From Acidobacteriota bacterium (lineage in GTDB: Bacteria; Acidobacteriota; Terriglobia; UBA7540), in NCBI GenBank assembly GCA_003224635.1, contig QHZK01000284.1:1-9831 (forward strand): a stretch of DNA of 9,831 nucleotides, written 5' to 3'. Made by a program: the position numbers and the translations under genes. Under the pieces are notes generated by a model, which ran no database searches, was not told the DNA's origin, and saw nothing but the letters and a program-made list of their open reading frames with translations. How positions within the stretch are numbered: position 1 is the stretch's first letter; each line of letters starts with the position of its first letter. Below are positions 1-5,681 of the stretch, piece by piece.

Positions 1-351
1 AAGCTCAACAGCCGGTTGCAGACCATCCTCGACGAGCATACGGAGCCGTGGGGCGTGAAGGTGACGCAGGTGCAGGTGAAGCAGGTGGACCTGCCGCAGG
101 AGATGCAGCGCGCGATCGCCATCCAGGCGCAGGCCGAGCGCGAGCGGCGGGCCAAGATCATTGCTGCCGACGGCGAATTTCAGGCGGCGGCCAAGCTGGC
201 GGAAGCCGCCAACGTCCTCAATCGCGAGCCGGCGGCGATCACGCTGCGCTACCTTCAGACGCTGGTTGAAATCGGCGCGGAAAAGAACACGACGATTGTC
301 TTCCCTTTGCCCGTCGATTTGGTGGCGGGACTGCTTGCGAAAAAAGGGTGA
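1..351 (+). CDS. Stomatin/slipin-like SPFH (band 7) protein, 3' part
   Basis: Open from the first base of the window, so the N-terminal part lies outside; 116 codons and the stop are visible. The piece begins in the late SPFH domain, with the slipin-type block TILDEHTEPWGVKVTQVQV, then VDLPQEMQRAIAIQAQAERE and a charged Ala/Glu-rich helix (AERERRAKIIAADGEFQAAA). The end, TTIVFPLPVDLV, is typical of slipins of about 250-260 residues. SPFH proteins form membrane-attached oligomeric rings or microdomains and often sit beside NfeD proteins; no NfeD gene is visible here, but it could lie upstream. An internal TTG at 16 is in frame but is unlikely to be the start, because the domain continues upstream of it. 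The TGA stop at 349-351 lies in the first unit of a heptamer repeat array. Family call is firm; exact role unknown. Confidence 0.88.
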   Translation, partial: KLNSRLQTILDEHTEPWGVKVTQVQVKQVDLPQEMQRAIAIQAQAERERRAKIIAADGEFQAAAKLAEAANVLNREPAAITLRYLQTLVEIGAEKNTTIVFPLPVDLVAGLLAKKG

Positions 352-396
352 AGTGTAAAGGGTGAAGGATGAATTATGATTATGAATCGTGAATGA
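345..396 (+). repeat. Heptamer repeat array A (AGGGTGA type)
   Basis: Imperfect 7-bp units run from the last codons of the slipin-like gene into the gap before the SPOR gene: AGGGTGA at 345 and 359, AGTGTAA at 352, AGGATGA at 366, ATTATGA at 373. TGA (once TAA) ends at 351, 358, 365, 372 and 379, then at 385 after a one-base slip, then 392. The first TGA is the stop codon of the gene. The array is AT-richer than its surroundings and has no coding capacity. Confidence 0.75.
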
Positions 397-432
397 CAAA
401 CAGAGGCGTCGTAATTCACCTCTTCCAGAGGC

Positions 433-1065
433 ATGACGGAGCGAACCCAAAGCGGTCTCTCGGCGCGGCAGTTGATCTTGTTTTTCTTTGCGGGTGTGGC
501 GGTGTGCGCCGTGTTTTTTGCCCTGGGGTTTCTGGTGGGCTACAACGAACGGGCCCCGACCGTCGCGGCAGACACCGAGCGCGTGACCCAGCCTTCTGAC
601 ATCCCGCCGATCGTGAATCCGCCGATGGAAAGCGCGAAGCCGGCGGCCAAATCGGCGACTACCGGGTCGTCCGCCAAGGCCGAGGAGCCGCTGTCAGAGG
701 AGGTCATTTCCTCACCGCCCGGCCGGGGGCAGGCAGCCCCGGCGCGAGGCGCTCGTGCGGCCGACACGGCCGGCGCGGCCAGCACCGCCAACGCTGAAAG
801 TAGCGTGGCGGCGGAGAGCAGGGCCGGTCGGAAAGCTGGTGTGGCCGTTCAAGTCGTCGCCTCGAGCTCCAGTCGTGACGCCGCGATGCTGGTCGGCGTT
901 TTGAAGGGTCGTGGCTATTCGGCTTTTCTGCTCACGCCGGCTGAGGCCCGCTCCGGCGACAAATTATTCCGCGTCGAAGTGGGACCGTTCAGCTCGCGCG
1001 CGGAAGCAGAGAAGGTCCGGCAGAAGTTGGCCGATGAGGGGTTCAAGCCGTTCCTTCGCTATTAA
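433..1065 (+). CDS. Membrane-anchored SPOR-domain protein
   Basis: The protein has 210 residues. A short cytoplasmic N-terminus is followed by one hydrophobic segment at about residues 13-37 (LILFFFAGVAVCAVFFALGF). Residues 40-135 are a low-complexity Ala/Pro/Ser/Glu-rich linker, and residues 138-210 form a SPOR domain (starts AVQVVASSSS; core LFRVEVGPFSSRAEAEKV; end FKPFLRY). SPOR domains bind glycan strands lacking stem peptides, typically at division septa, so a periplasmic cell-wall role is likely; the exact role is unknown. This bitopic architecture resembles FtsN/DedD-type proteins, though most bacteria carry several. The ATG at 433 is preceded by AGAGG (427-431), very close to the start. 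The linker is GC-rich like the rest of the window and shows no sign of transfer. Confidence 0.87.
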   Translation: MTERTQSGLSARQLILFFFAGVAVCAVFFALGFLVGYNERAPTVAADTERVTQPSDIPPIVNPPMESAKPAAKSATTGSSAKAEEPLSEEVISSPPGRGQAAPARGARAADTAGAASTANAESSVAAESRAGRKAGVAVQVVASSSSRDAAMLVGVLKGRGYSAFLLTPAEARSGDKLFRVEVGPFSSRAEAEKVRQKLADEGFKPFLRY

Positions 1066-1098
1066 CGCCAGCGCATAAACCCAGCGCAGAAACAATGT

Positions 1099-1126
1099 AT
1101 GATGAACCATGAATAATGACGAACGA
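1099..1126 (+). repeat. Heptamer repeat array C (nnnATGA type) at the lnt start
   Basis: TGA recurs with 7-bp spacing at 1103-1105, 1110-1112 and 1117-1119; the next expected position (1124-1126) reads CGA. The last base of the array is the A of the lnt ATG (1126-1128). The array is short and degenerate, with about three to four units. No Shine-Dalgarno-like purine run separates it from the lnt start. Confidence 0.55.
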
Positions 1127-2829
1127 TGAAGAAGTTCCCTGGTAACGGACACCCCACAACGCCCGGGGGGCAGTTGGCCACTGACGAAACATCCCCGGCA
1201 ACCGACGACCGCCCACCGCTGATCGAATCTGACCCCGTAAGTCGCCTGCTCAAGCAAGCCCGCTTTCGCTGCCTCGCAAGCGCCCTCAGCGGATTGCTGC
1301 TGTTTGCCTGCTTCCCCAAGCTCGACTGGAACCTGCTCGTGTGGGCGGCTTGCTTTCCACTCCTCGCCGCCGTGGTGAGCGAGCCGGTGCTCGCGCGCGC
1401 CTTCTTCCTGGCGTACTTGACCGGCGTCATTTTCCTGGCCGGGAGCTGCTATTGGTTCGTCATCGTCACGGAACGCTACGGGGGATTGAGTCCTGGGCTC
1501 GCGGTCGGAGTCCTGCTGCTGTTCGCCATCGTTTTCTCGGTAATCTTTGGCGCGTTTGGGCTGGTCGAGGCCTGGGTGGCGCGCCGCTCCCGCCTGATGG
1601 CCCTGGCGCTTAGTCCCTTCCTGTGGGTCTCGCTGGAGCTTGCCCGGACCTACTTCCTGACCGGCGTTCCCTGGAACCTGCTGGGCTACGCCGTCCAGTC
1701 GACGGGCTTGAGCCAGTTGGCGTCGGTCACGGCCGTCTACGGGCTGTCATTTCTGGCGGTGGCCACGAGCGCCTTGCTGGCCTCAGCCTTGCTCGCCGGC
1801 CGCGCCCCGTGGACTTGGAGCATTCCCGCGTTCTGGTTCGTTCTGCTCATCGTAATCAATTCGGCATACCGGCCGCCAATGTCGCCGCCGGAATCCGAGG
1901 ACGCGTACCTGCTTCAGCCTGACGTCCCGCTCGACGAAGCGGCTGCGAAGGAGTGGTCGCCCTCCGCTGACCAGGGACGCCATCTCGGCGGTCTGGTGAA
2001 GGCGTCACTCGGAGCGGCCTGCAAGGGCTTTCCCGCGCACTCCGAAATGTCGATGCCGGACTGTGCCGGACCACGATCGGCGTCCCTTGCTCCCCGCCCG
2101 CTGATCGTGTGGTCGGAGAACCCGGCGCCGTTTTATTTCACGCGCGACCCGCAGTTTCAGGCCGCCGTGGTCAGGATGGCTGAGCGCGCCCACGCCTACG
2201 TTATTTTCAACACCGTCGCCTTCGCCGGTCCGGATGATGCTCGGCCCAAGAACAGCGCCATCGTGCTCGGTCCGGACGGACGCGTAGCGCTCGAGTATGA
2301 TAAAATTCACCTGGTGCCTTTCGGTGAATACGTGCCTCCTTGGGTGTTCCCCGGCAAGGTCGGTAAGATCGTCTCTCAGGTCGGCGACTTCGTCCCCGGA
2401 ACCAGCTACCGCGCAGTTGATACGCCTGACGGGGCGATTGCGGTCTCGATCTGCTACGAGGATATCTTCCCCCAGCTCGTGCGGCGTCTCGTGCCACGGG
2501 GCGGGGGGGTCCTGGTGAACATCTCGAACGACTCCTGGTATGGGGACTCATCGGCGGCGTTCCAACACCTGGAGATGTCGCGCTATCGCGCCATCGAGAA
2601 TGGCCGGTACCTGTTGCGGGCGACCAACGACGGCATCACCGCGATCATCGACCCGCACGGCAGGGTGACGCAGCAGTTGCCTCGCCACCGGCAGGCGGTC
2701 TTGTCCGGCCACTTCAATTACGTCGGCCGGCAGACCTTCTATAATGCCCACGGCGACGTTTTCGCGTGGCTCTGCGTGCTCGTGACGGTCGCCACGGTGG
2801 GAAGGCTAAAGGCTAAAGATGAAGGGTGA
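1126..2829 (+). CDS. lnt: Apolipoprotein N-acyltransferase
   Basis: Lnt adds the third acyl chain to the N-terminal cysteine of lipoproteins, using phospholipid as donor, in the inner membrane with its active site facing the periplasm. The 567 residues comprise a polar N-terminal tail (1-45), hydrophobic membrane segments to about residue 245, and a nitrilase-type domain at about 320-535. The expected catalytic triad is visible: Glu331 (IVWSENPAPF), Lys393 (YDKIHLVPFGEY) and Cys443 (SICYEDIFPQ). The conserved NISNDSWYGDSSAAFQHLEM and RYLLRATNDG blocks follow, and a last membrane segment lies near 545-560. It is about 55 residues longer than the E. coli protein, partly from the N-terminal tail and an insertion at about 250-320. 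The start has no clear Shine-Dalgarno, so a later start is possible. The last eight residues (560-567) and the TGA stop lie inside a heptamer array. Confidence 0.95.
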   Translation: MKKFPGNGHPTTPGGQLATDETSPATDDRPPLIESDPVSRLLKQARFRCLASALSGLLLFACFPKLDWNLLVWAACFPLLAAVVSEPVLARAFFLAYLTGVIFLAGSCYWFVIVTERYGGLSPGLAVGVLLLFAIVFSVIFGAFGLVEAWVARRSRLMALALSPFLWVSLELARTYFLTGVPWNLLGYAVQSTGLSQLASVTAVYGLSFLAVATSALLASALLAGRAPWTWSIPAFWFVLLIVINSAYRPPMSPPESEDAYLLQPDVPLDEAAAKEWSPSADQGRHLGGLVKASLGAACKGFPAHSEMSMPDCAGPRSASLAPRPLIVWSENPAPFYFTRDPQFQAAVVRMAERAHAYVIFNTVAFAGPDDARPKNSAIVLGPDGRVALEYDKIHLVPFGEYVPPWVFPGKVGKIVSQVGDFVPGTSYRAVDTPDGAIAVSICYEDIFPQLVRRLVPRGGGVLVNISNDSWYGDSSAAFQHLEMSRYRAIENGRYLLRATNDGITAIIDPHGRVTQQLPRHRQAVLSGHFNYVGRQTFYNAHGDVFAWLCVLVTVATVGRLKAKDEG

Positions 2830-2857
2830 AGGTTAAAGGATGAAGAATTAAAGGCAG
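2802..2857 (+). repeat. Heptamer repeat array B at the lnt 3' end
   Basis: Eight consecutive 7-bp units without a register slip: AAGGCTA twice (2802, 2809), AAGATGA (2816), AGGGTGA (2823), AGGTTAA (2830), AGGATGA (2837), AGAATTA (2844) and AAGGCAG (2851). The AGGGTGA and AGGATGA units are the same words as in the array after the slipin-like gene. The first four units are translated as the end of Lnt, and AGGGTGA supplies its stop codon (2827-2829). Confidence 0.85.
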
Positions 2858-2880
2858 AGCATCTACTGATGATTGCAGAA

Positions 2881-2886
2881 TATAAT
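2881..2886 (+). promoter_or_regulatory. Possible -10 box (TATAAT) upstream of prfB
   Basis: A perfect TATAAT in the lnt-prfB gap, but nothing resembling TTGACA lies 16-18 bp upstream (2858-2863 reads AGCATC). A terminator-like hairpin follows immediately at 2904-2927, which argues against a productive prfB promoter. Weak call from the consensus hexamer only. Confidence 0.2.
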
Positions 2887-2897
2887 GACGACGTTTT

Positions 2898-2952
2898 CTG
2901 TAGCGGCGGTCTGCGACCGCCGTTTTTCGGCGCTCATAGAGCGCCGCTACAG
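2898..2952. repeat. GTAGCGGCGG palindromic element, compact 55-bp copy
   Basis: An 11-bp perfect terminal inverted repeat (CTGTAGCGGCG at 2898-2908, CGCCGCTACAG at 2942-2952) encloses two perfect hairpins, each with an 8-bp stem and 3-base loop. These are CGGCGGTC/TGC/GACCGCCG (2904-2922) and CGGCGCTC/ATA/GAGCGCCG (2928-2946), joined by TTTTT. The same terminal sequence recurs in the larger element at 6592-6725 and as a fragment at 4661-4671, so this is a dispersed repeat family rather than a one-off palindrome. Confidence 0.8.
2904..2927 (+). terminator. Likely intrinsic terminator downstream of lnt
   Basis: An 8-bp GC-only-but-one stem (2904-2911 with 2915-2922) and a 3-base loop are followed directly by five T residues (2923-2927). 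It sits 75 bp after the lnt stop codon. It is part of the dispersed palindromic element, so the terminator role may be secondary. The T run is short but adequate. Confidence 0.5.
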
Positions 2953-2990
2953 CGAATGAGCGTCACGATATTTCGCAATTCTCAAATAAC

Positions 2991-3032
2991 ACGCGGTACG
3001 CGGCACCTAACACCTGAAACCAGGCACCTGCC
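2991..3032 (+). repeat. Heptamer array (AC-phased type) in the lnt-prfB gap
   Basis: Six consecutive 7-bp units, each beginning with AC: ACGCGGT (2991), ACGCGGC (2998), ACCTAAC (3005), ACCTGAA (3012), ACCAGGC (3019) and ACCTGCC (3026). The period is the same as in the TGA-phased arrays but the word family differs, and no TGA is phased here. It has no coding capacity. The MITE-like element begins 8 bp downstream. Confidence 0.7.
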
Positions 3033-3039
3033 CCTGCTG

Positions 3040-3187
3040 TTAGCAGGTTGCTGAAAAACTCCGGAAGCTGTCATCCTGAGGAGCCGAAGGCGACGAAGGA
3101 TCTCTGTATTTGCTTGATTTCACAAATGCCGGGATTCTTCGCTTCGCTCAGAATGACATGCGCAATGGTTTTTCAGCAGCCTGTTAA
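3040..3187. mobile_element. MITE-like inverted-repeat element, 148 bp, just before prfB
   Basis: The terminal inverted repeats are TTAGCAGGTTGCTGAAAAA (3040-3058) and, on the other strand, 3169-3187, matching at 17 of 19 positions. A second, inner inverted repeat is nested inside: TGTCATCCTGAG (3069-3080) against CTCAGAATGACA (3147-3158), 11 of 12. A TA dinucleotide at the matching position in each end (3041-3042, 3185-3186) would suit a TA target duplication, as in IS630/Tc1-type elements; that is inference. There is no transposase ORF. The right end stops 11 bp before the prfB start codon, so it probably contributes to the prfB leader. Both sequence words recur at 4329-4634. Confidence 0.65.
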
Positions 3188-3198
3188 GAGGAGTGAAA

Positions 3199-4306
3199 AT
3201 GAGCGAAGAACTCGAACGAGAATTCCAAGCACTGAAAACTCGCGCCGCCGAACTCCGGAGTTTTCTTTGACGCCCCCGCCCGCCGCCGCGAACTCGAGGC
3301 CATCGAGAAGCGGATAACCCGCCCTGATTTCTGGCAGGACCAGGAAGCATCCCAAAAAGTTTTGCAGAGCCGGCGCCGCCTGGAGGAGGCGCTCAAAACC
3401 GACCAGGAACTGGAGCGCGCGCTGGCGGACCTCGACGCCTACTTCGAGCTGGCGCGCGAGGGAGAGAACGTAGGCGGCGAGCTGCGCACCGAGATCGACG
3501 CGCTCAGCAAACAACTCGAACGCCTGGAGACCGCCACGCTGCTCGCGGGCGAGAACGACCGGCTGAACGCCATCGTCACCCTGCACCCAGGAGCGGGCGG
3601 CACCGAATCGCAGGACTGGGCCGAAATGCTGCTTCGCACGTACCGGCGCTGGGCGGAGCGGCACGGCTTCAAGTTCACCTTGCTCGAATTTCAGGGAGGG
3701 GAAGAGGCGGGGCTCAAGTCGGCTACTTTCCTGGTGACGGGCGAATACGCCTACGGCCTGCTCGCGTCGGAGACGGGGGTCCACCGCCTGGTGCGCATTT
3801 CGCCCTTCGACGCCGCAGCGCGCCGGCACACGTCCTTTGCTTCGGTCTTCGTGAGCCCCGAGATCGACGACAACATCGAGATTGACGTCAAGCCCGACGA
3901 GCTGAGGGTCGAGACCTATCGCTCCACCGGCGCGGGCGGCCAACACGTCAACACCACGGACTCCGCCGTCCGCATCACCCACCTGCCCACCGGGACCGTC
4001 GTCCAGTGCCAGAACGAACGCTCGCAGCACCGCAACCGGGAGATGGCGATGAAGATGCTGCGCTCGAAGCTCTATGAGCTCGAAATGCGCAAGCGCCGCG
4101 AGGCGGCGGAAAAACTCGAGGATTCCAAGGGCGACATCGCCTTCGGCAACCAGATCAGGTCCTACGTGCTCCATCCTTACCGCCTGGTGAAGGACCATCG
4201 CACCAAGCTCGAGATGGGCGACGCCGACCGCGTGCTCGACGGCGACATCGACCCCTTTATTAAGTCTTATCTGGCCTCGCGCCGCGCCGTGGCGAAATCA
4301 GGATAG
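3199..4306 (+). CDS. prfB: Peptide chain release factor 2, programmed +1 frameshift
   Basis: RF2 recognises UGA and UAA stop codons and triggers peptide release at the ribosome. The ATG at 3199 follows AAGAGGAG (3186-3193). The first 23 codons end at an in-frame TGA (3268-3270); shifting +1 at CTT (3265-3267) reads on in the second frame from GAC (3269) to TAG (4304-4306). The product is about 368 residues, close to E. coli RF2. Visible signatures are the RF2 tripeptide SPF in VRISPFDAAARR and the catalytic GGQ loop in YRSTGAGGQHVNTTDS. The Arg/Lys-rich C-terminal block (HRNREMAMKMLRSKL) follows. The internal TGA is the normal autoregulatory site, so this is not a pseudogene. The real stop is TAG, read by RF1. 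A long antisense ORF across it (3173-4198) is a codon-bias shadow. Confidence 0.96.
3256..3271 (+). promoter_or_regulatory. prfB: prfB programmed +1 frameshift site
   Basis: The layout is that of the classical RF2 recoding site: a Shine-Dalgarno-like CGGAG (3256-3260), a 4-base gap, the slippery CTT (3265-3267) and TGA followed by C (3268-3271). When RF2 is scarce the ribosome pauses at UGA and slips from CUU to UUU, continuing in the +1 frame; when RF2 is plentiful, translation ends after 23 residues. The internal SD is shorter than E. coli AGGGGG but similarly placed. Confidence 0.93.
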
Positions 4307-4328
4307 GTTCCACTACGCGGCTCCGGCC

Positions 4329-4634
4329 TGTCATTCTGAGCGGAGCGCAGCGCAGCGAAGCGAAGAATCTCGCTCTGATTTGGCCGGACGGAAAGCCCGA
4401 TACTCCGGCTTTGCGCGATGACGGTTAAACTGCAAAGTGTCGCAATCGGAAACGGCGAGGAGCGCAAGATGCAACCCATCAAAACATATTACGCGTTCAC
4501 CACGGCCAGCCAGTTCAGCACCTTATATACATTGGGGTGACCGGCTAGCGCGAAATTGGGGCAAGGGAGGTTCAGGGCGAGATTCTTCGCTTCGCTCAGA
4601 ATGACAAGCAAGAAGCATTTTTCAGCAACCTGTT
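4329..4634. repeat. Inverted-repeat element related to the MITE before prfB (left end incomplete)
   Basis: The left arm TGTCATTCTGAG (4329-4340) with its GCGAAGCGAAGAATCTCGC continuation (to 4373) is mirrored by the right arm at about 4578-4606. The right side then carries TTTTTCAGCAACCTGTT (4618-4634), almost the same terminal sequence as in the element at 3040-3187. The matching outer terminus is missing on the left, so this is either a decayed copy or the inner repeat alone has been conserved. The 204 bp between the arms do not resemble the other element. Confidence 0.55.
4418..4540 (+). CDS. Possible small ORF (40 codons) inside the repeat element
   Basis: An ATG at 4418 opens 40 codons ending in TGA (4538-4540). 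A second in-frame ATG at 4469 follows GAGGAG (4457-4462) at a good distance, which would give a 23-residue peptide (MQPIKTYYAFTTASQFSTLY then TLG). I recognise no family, membrane segment or motif. It lies between inverted-repeat arms in an AT-richer patch, so it may be a gene remnant or chance. The SD-like sequence is the only positive evidence. Confidence 0.15.
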   Translation: MTVKLQSVAIGNGEERKMQPIKTYYAFTTASQFSTLYTLG

Positions 4635-4640
4635 CACAGC

Positions 4641-4660
4641 AGGTTTCGTTAGGTTTCGTT
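4641..4660. repeat. Exact 10-bp tandem duplication
   Basis: AGGTTTCGTT occurs twice back to back (4641-4650, 4651-4660), directly before the GTAGCGGCGG fragment. It may be a junction scar or a slippage product. Function unknown. Confidence 0.7.
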
Positions 4661-4671
4661 CGCCGCTACAG
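4661..4671. repeat. Fragment of the GTAGCGGCGG element
   Basis: CGCCGCTACAG matches exactly the right terminal 11 bp of the elements at 2898-2952 and 6592-6725. Only this end is present. Eleven bases in an already repeat-rich gap support relationship but do not prove it. Confidence 0.45.
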
Positions 4672-4689
4672 GGAGAGGAAAGATGCCGG

Positions 4690-5007
4690 TTAATTCTTAT
4701 TCTTGCTCTTCGCTGTGGCGGGTTCGGCGGGTTTCTTGGACTCGGCAGATTTCTTGGATTCGGAGGCGGTCGAGCCGGCTTTCCCGTCGCCGCTGCTTTC
4801 GGCTTTGCTCGTCTGCTCTGGGGACGATTTCCTGGCGTAGTCGGTGATGTACCAGCCGCTGCCCTTGAATTGAATGGCCGGCGCTGAGAGCAGTTGCTCG
4901 AGTTCGCCGCCGCATTTTTCGCAGGCGGTCAGGGGCGGGTCAGAGAATTTCACGATCTTCTCGAAGCGCGCGCCGCACTTCAGGCATCGGTACTCGTAAA
5001 GAGGCAA
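4690..5007 (-). CDS. FmdB-family zinc-ribbon protein
   Basis: The 105-residue protein belongs to the FmdB/CxxC_CXXC_SSSS regulatory family. It opens MPLYEYRCLKCGARFE and has the zinc-ribbon cysteines Cys8, Cys11, Cys29 and Cys32. The family-typical FKGSGWYITDY follows at about residues 48-58. Residues 60-105 are a Lys/Ser/Ala/Glu-rich, probably disordered tail. The start codon is TTG (5005-5007), supported by AAGGAGGG about 5-6 bases upstream and by the conserved N-terminus. The family name comes from a gene near a formamidase operon; the biochemical role is unproven, with proposals of regulation or translation-related binding. It is monocistronic and divergent from the small membrane protein at 5231. 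Confidence 0.9.
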   Translation of the reverse strand: MPLYEYRCLKCGARFEKIVKFSDPPLTACEKCGGELEQLLSAPAIQFKGSGWYITDYARKSSPEQTSKAESSGDGKAGSTASESKKSAESKKPAEPATAKSKNKN

Positions 5008-5048
5008 GCAGCCCTCCTTGCGTCACTTACACACAAAACCGCCTTAAT

Positions 5049-5054
5049 ATTATA
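5049..5054 (-). promoter_or_regulatory. Likely -10 box for the FmdB-like gene
   Basis: On the - strand this reads TATAAT, in an AT-rich patch within GC-rich DNA. It would place the transcript start near 5042, giving a leader of about 35 bases to the TTG start. The -35 region 17 bp further upstream (5072-5077) reads CTCGCC on the - strand, a poor match. Confidence 0.4.
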
Positions 5055-5105
5055 GCAGACCCAGGCTAGCTGGCGAGTCGGTTGTTCGCCCCAGCCGCCT
5101 CGACA

Positions 5106-5137
5106 CTTCAGGCGTCGCGAAAAAGCGAGGCCCGAAG
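5106..5137. repeat. Imperfect 13-bp inverted repeat between divergent genes
   Basis: Left arm 5106-5118 and right arm 5125-5137 pair at 11 of 13 positions around a GAAAAA loop. No T run follows on either strand and the flanking genes diverge, so a terminator is unlikely. It could be an operator or a processed hairpin. Function not known. Confidence 0.4.
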
Positions 5138-5189
5138 CACTCAAACATAGCCGGCCCAGCTCAGCAAGATGAAGGTGGCGGGTAAATGA

Positions 5190-5198
5190 TGGTAGAAT
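5190..5198 (+). promoter_or_regulatory. Possible extended -10 promoter for the small membrane protein
   Basis: TGGTAGAAT fits the extended -10 form (TGn followed by TAnAAT). Transcription would begin near 5205, about 26 bases before the ATG at 5231. No good -35 box is visible, as is common for extended -10 promoters. Confidence 0.35.
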
Positions 5199-5230
5199 AG
5201 TCCAACAAACACAGCTTGGCGGAGGTGGCC

Positions 5231-5578
5231 ATGTCGCACGATCCCGAACTGATTGCCGATTTAGAAAGGGCCAAGCAAATCAACAGGGAGTCGCGGGACT
5301 CCATTACCTACTATCGGCACCCTTTGCTTTTCGGCATGCTGACCGCGCTCGCATTATTCGAGATCGTTGCTCTCCTGTGGCCTGGCCACCTCACTGACCA
5401 TTTCCATACGTTACGGGCAGGACTTCGCATAGGTTTCATTTGGGCGATCGCTCTGGCGGATTGGATCACGAAACGCCGCTGGCTGAAGCGCCACTCCGAG
5501 GTGCGCGATTTCCCAATGGCCAACACCGTCTTTGTCCTCGCCCTCTTGGCTCTCTACTGCTGGGACTCGGGATATTGA
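5231..5578 (+). CDS. Small predicted membrane protein, family not recognised
   Basis: The 115-residue protein has a polar, charged N-terminus (MSHDPELIADLERAKQINRE) and three hydrophobic stretches: about residues 33-52 (LLFGMLTALALFEIVALLW), 66-80 (GLRIGFIWAIALADWI) and 97-112 (ANTVFVLALLALYCW). A basic loop (TKRRWLKRHSEVR) lies between the second and third. The ATG at 5231 is chosen over an in-frame TTG at 5216 because GGAGGTGG (5221-5228) sits just upstream of it. I recognise no domain. It is a lone gene ahead of rsmI with about 100 bp between them, so co-transcription is possible. The ribosome-binding site, length and patterned hydrophobicity support a real gene. Confidence 0.68.
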   Translation: MSHDPELIADLERAKQINRESRDSITYYRHPLLFGMLTALALFEIVALLWPGHLTDHFHTLRAGLRIGFIWAIALADWITKRRWLKRHSEVRDFPMANTVFVLALLALYCWDSGY

Positions 5579-5681
5579 CAAGAAGCCACCCCGCATCTTG
5601 CTTCGGCCCCCGTCCAGTTGGTAGACTACACCCTCAAAATTTCAGCCGACTCCCAGGTCGGGTTGGATCCCAGGTTGGAAC

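Larger units (their letters stand above)
4307..4689. other. Gene-free repeat-rich stretch between prfB and the fmdB-like gene
   Basis: The 383-bp stretch holds no convincing gene. It lies between the convergent ends of prfB (+) and the FmdB-like gene (-). It contains an inverted-repeat element (4329-4634), an exact 10-bp tandem duplication (4641-4660) and an 11-bp fragment of the GTAGCGGCGG family (4661-4671). The middle (about 4374-4577) is AT-richer and unlike the other repeats; it contains one short possible ORF (4418-4540). No T-tailed terminator hairpin was seen. Confidence 0.7.

Noticed and set aside
419..431. Small hairpin CCTCT/TCC/AGAGG covering the SPOR gene ribosome-binding site
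   Set aside because: A 5-bp stem with a 3-base loop is too weak and too likely by chance to claim regulation.
2802..3187. CRISPR-like array in the lnt-prfB gap
   Set aside because: The repeats are 7-bp tandem units and inverted-repeat elements. There are no 23-45 bp direct repeats with unique spacers and no cas genes.
3173..4198. Long open frame (341 codons) on the - strand opposite prfB
   Set aside because: It is antisense to an unmistakable RF2 gene, has no recognisable motif and no ribosome-binding site. GC-rich codon bias commonly opens such frames.
3362..4306. prfB starting at the internal TTG at 3362
   Set aside because: The upstream ATG with a good ribosome-binding site and a canonical frameshift site explains the two-frame layout. 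A start at 3362 would lose the conserved RF2 N-terminal domain.
5610..5675. tRNA-like words upstream of rsmI (AGTTGGTAGAC, GGGTTGGATCCC)
   Set aside because: No acceptor stem pairs, the T arm cannot form five pairs and the anticodon arm does not fold. A degenerate tRNA cannot be excluded but is not supported.
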